Source: a virus. From it: DNA of 57,384 nucleotides. Where the stretch lies: IMG/VR virus record IMGVR_UViG_3300028041_000098, positions 1-57,384 of that record, one strand, 5' to 3'. Positions 56,269 to 57,384 of the stretch are shown here, piece by piece; the first letter of the stretch is position 1; every line of letters starts with the position of its first letter. The notes beneath the pieces are model-generated. The model had not been told where the DNA came from. It searched no databases and saw nothing but the letters and a program-made list of their open reading frames with translations. The position numbers and the translations under genes were made by a program.

Positions 56269-56819
56269 CACCGCAGGACTACGCGGCGCTCGAGGCGCAG
56301 CTGATCCAGCACGAAGGCCTCCGCCTGACGCTGTACCTGTGCACGAGCGGCAAGCTGACGTGGGGCGTCGGGTACAACGTGTCGGACCGCGGACTGATCC
56401 CGCTGCAGCGGGCGCTTGGCCGCAGCGTCACGATCGAGGATCTGCGCGCCGGGCGCCTGACCCGCGAGGATGCCCTGACGGTGCTCCGGAGAGACATCCC
56501 CACGTTCGAGGCGCAGATCCGCGAGCGCCTGCCCCGGTACGACCAGCTCGGGGCGGTCCGGCAGCGGGCGATCATCGACTTCGTGTTCAACCTGGGCGCC
56601 ACCCGCGCCGCCGCGTTCACCAGCGCGATCGCTGCGGGTCGACTCGCGCTCGCGCAGACGGATCCGCGCCTGGCGCAGGCCTGCTGGGACGCCTGCGCGT
56701 TTCACATGATGGATTCGCTCTGGGCGCGTCAGGTCGACGACGGGCTCGGGGGGAAGCGCGGTCGCGCCGATCGCGTCTGTCACATGATCCGCACCGGCGT
56801 GGACCCGGGGCCGCGATGA
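56265..56819 (+). CDS. endolysin, GH24 lysozyme
   Basis: A 184-residue muramidase of the T4/P22-type GH24 family. HEGLRLTLYLCTSGKLTWGV gives catalytic Glu17, Cys26 and Thr32, the E-x8-(D/C)-x5-T triad with Cys in place of Asp, as in some phage endolysins. GYNVSDRG and FVFNLGATRAAAF complete the family. It lacks an N-terminal signal, so needs the holin for export. Starts on an ATGA overlap. Confidence 0.92.
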   Translation: MTPQDYAALEAQLIQHEGLRLTLYLCTSGKLTWGVGYNVSDRGLIPLQRALGRSVTIEDLRAGRLTREDALTVLRRDIPTFEAQIRERLPRYDQLGAVRQRAIIDFVFNLGATRAAAFTSAIAAGRLALAQTDPRLAQACWDACAFHMMDSLWARQVDDGLGGKRGRADRVCHMIRTGVDPGPR

Positions 56820-57082
56820 GCGATCTCTTCGAGGCGGTACCGCCGCGGCCGCGCTCGCGCATCCACGGATGCCGCCGCATCCTGTCGGAGCTCCGGCGAC
56901 TGCTGGGGAAGACCCGCCGCGCCGCGGAGTACCGCGCGCACTCCGATGTGGAGCAGCGGTGGACGGCACGCGTCGGCGATGCGCTCGACCAGTTGATTCG
57001 CGAGGGTGACCTGGTGCTACCAGGTGGCGACGATCCGCGAGATCGGCGCCGCGTGCGCAAACGCCAGGTGAAGATGTTCTGA
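56816..57082 (+). CDS. hypothetical basic protein after endolysin
   Basis: An 88-residue basic protein (RIHGCRRILSELRRLLGKTR) with helices and an Arg-rich end. Starts on ATGA overlap. Its place suggests a lysis accessory or regulator; no membrane segment or lipobox, so it is not an obvious spanin. Confidence 0.62.
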   Translation: MSDLFEAVPPRPRSRIHGCRRILSELRRLLGKTRRAAEYRAHSDVEQRWTARVGDALDQLIREGDLVLPGGDDPRDRRRVRKRQVKMF

Positions 57083-57171
57083 TCTGCGTTCGTCCGCGCC
57101 CGTTCCTCCTTTCACAGGACGCGCGCTGTTCGTCAACTGCCGAGCCCCGGCGGCGAATGGTGAGGTGTCCC

Positions 57172-57384
57172 GTGAGTCGAGTCTTTGCGTCTCTGTTCTT
57201 GCTGCTATTTCTGCTGACGCCGGCGCCGGCGTTTCTCCAGGCCGACCGCGTGCAGTCGCCGGAGGCCTCGATCGGCTTCCTGGACGAACTGCCGCCGATC
57301 GTCGGCATGACGTCCGCTCCGGTCCAGGTCCCCGACCACGGTGCGTACGTCGCGCGGCGCTGGCGTGAACTCGGATTGTCGCCG
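57172..57384 (+). CDS. secreted protein, truncated by window end
   Basis: From GTG 57172 (RBS GGTGAGG) a strong signal peptide (VFASLFLLLFLLTPAPAFLQ) and the first 50 mature residues (DELPPIVGMTSAPVQVPDHG). ATG 57157 is in frame and would extend it. It follows the lysis genes; a spanin or lysogenic-conversion protein is possible. The rest lies beyond the window. Confidence 0.6.
   Translation, partial: MSRVFASLFLLLFLLTPAPAFLQADRVQSPEASIGFLDELPPIVGMTSAPVQVPDHGAYVARRWRELGLSP

Noticed and set aside
1-57384. phage attachment site (direct repeats) within the window
   Set aside because: The integrase ends at the first base, so any attP or attL lies outside; no matching end repeat was seen.

Overview
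The window reads as most of a temperate tailed phage (a prophage or its free genome) with siphovirus-type morphology. Evidence is a tyrosine integrase at the left edge, divergent XRE-type repressor and Cro-like genes with shared operators, a recombination/replication block, terminase, portal, protease and capsid genes, a neck/tail block with a tape-measure protein and the classical tail-chaperone -1 frameshift, and a lysis block. GC is high throughout (third codon positions mostly G/C). RBSs are GGAGG-like, and several proteins carry export signals ending in AAGQ or ALAQ-type sites. I infer a high-GC Gram-negative soil or freshwater host, for example Acidobacteriota or a relative; the taxon is a weak inference.

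Layout. 1-4434 (minus strand, except a membrane-protein gene at 2076-2681): integrase and two overlapping small genes, two tandem proline-rich microproteins, a secreted protein, a small gene and the repressor. 4435-4601: divergent control region with three related operator-like elements. 4590-7120 (plus): Cro-like gene, CII-like regulator, small zinc proteins, HTH and HNH genes, nearly all joined by ATGA/TGATG/GTGA overlaps. 7173-12985: RecT-like annealing protein, PD-(D/E)XK exonuclease, HNH nuclease, a replication-initiator-like gene carrying 11/12-bp iterons, and a RusA-like resolvase. 12986-25307: a long accessory early region with a Myb/SANT-like zinc protein, many small CxxC proteins, ParB, an apparent RF2-like +1 frameshift gene, a Gp37/Gp68-family protein, a ParB-methyltransferase fusion, an RRM protein and a HerA/FtsK-like ATPase. 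An intrinsic terminator and a promoter-like sequence then start a separate unit (25443-28767). It holds an acidic protein, a protein closely resembling the anti-CRISPR AcrVA2, a HicB-like protein and small HTH/zinc proteins.

28783-35832: repeat candidate for a packaging site, TerS, TerL, portal, a third ParB-like protein, and Mu-F-like head morphogenesis protein. 36055-45492: protease-scaffold, capsid, signal-peptide-bearing decoration/fibre-like proteins, connectors, and a tail tube candidate. 45770-55805: G/GT chaperones, tape measure, hub-like protein, a large fibre with a signal peptide, and a beta-propeller/TIM-barrel-like tip protein. 55888-57384: holin-like protein, GH24 endolysin and the start of a secreted protein cut by the window edge.

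Most notable: (1) a candidate programmed +1 frameshift at CCC-TGA with a Shine-Dalgarno two bases upstream (18089-18103), where the downstream frame has no usable start until well inside a zinc ribbon; (2) an AcrVA2-like gene in an independently promoted operon; (3) a paired family of 36- and 43-residue proline-rich proteins overlapping by GTGA; (4) iterons inside the initiator-like gene; (5) three ParB-fold proteins without any ParA; (6) an unusual number of tiny Cys-pair proteins. Several other reading-frame breaks (near 12,400 and 24,610-24,760) could be assembly indels, and this possibility tempers every frameshift claim except the A9 slip in the tail chaperone.
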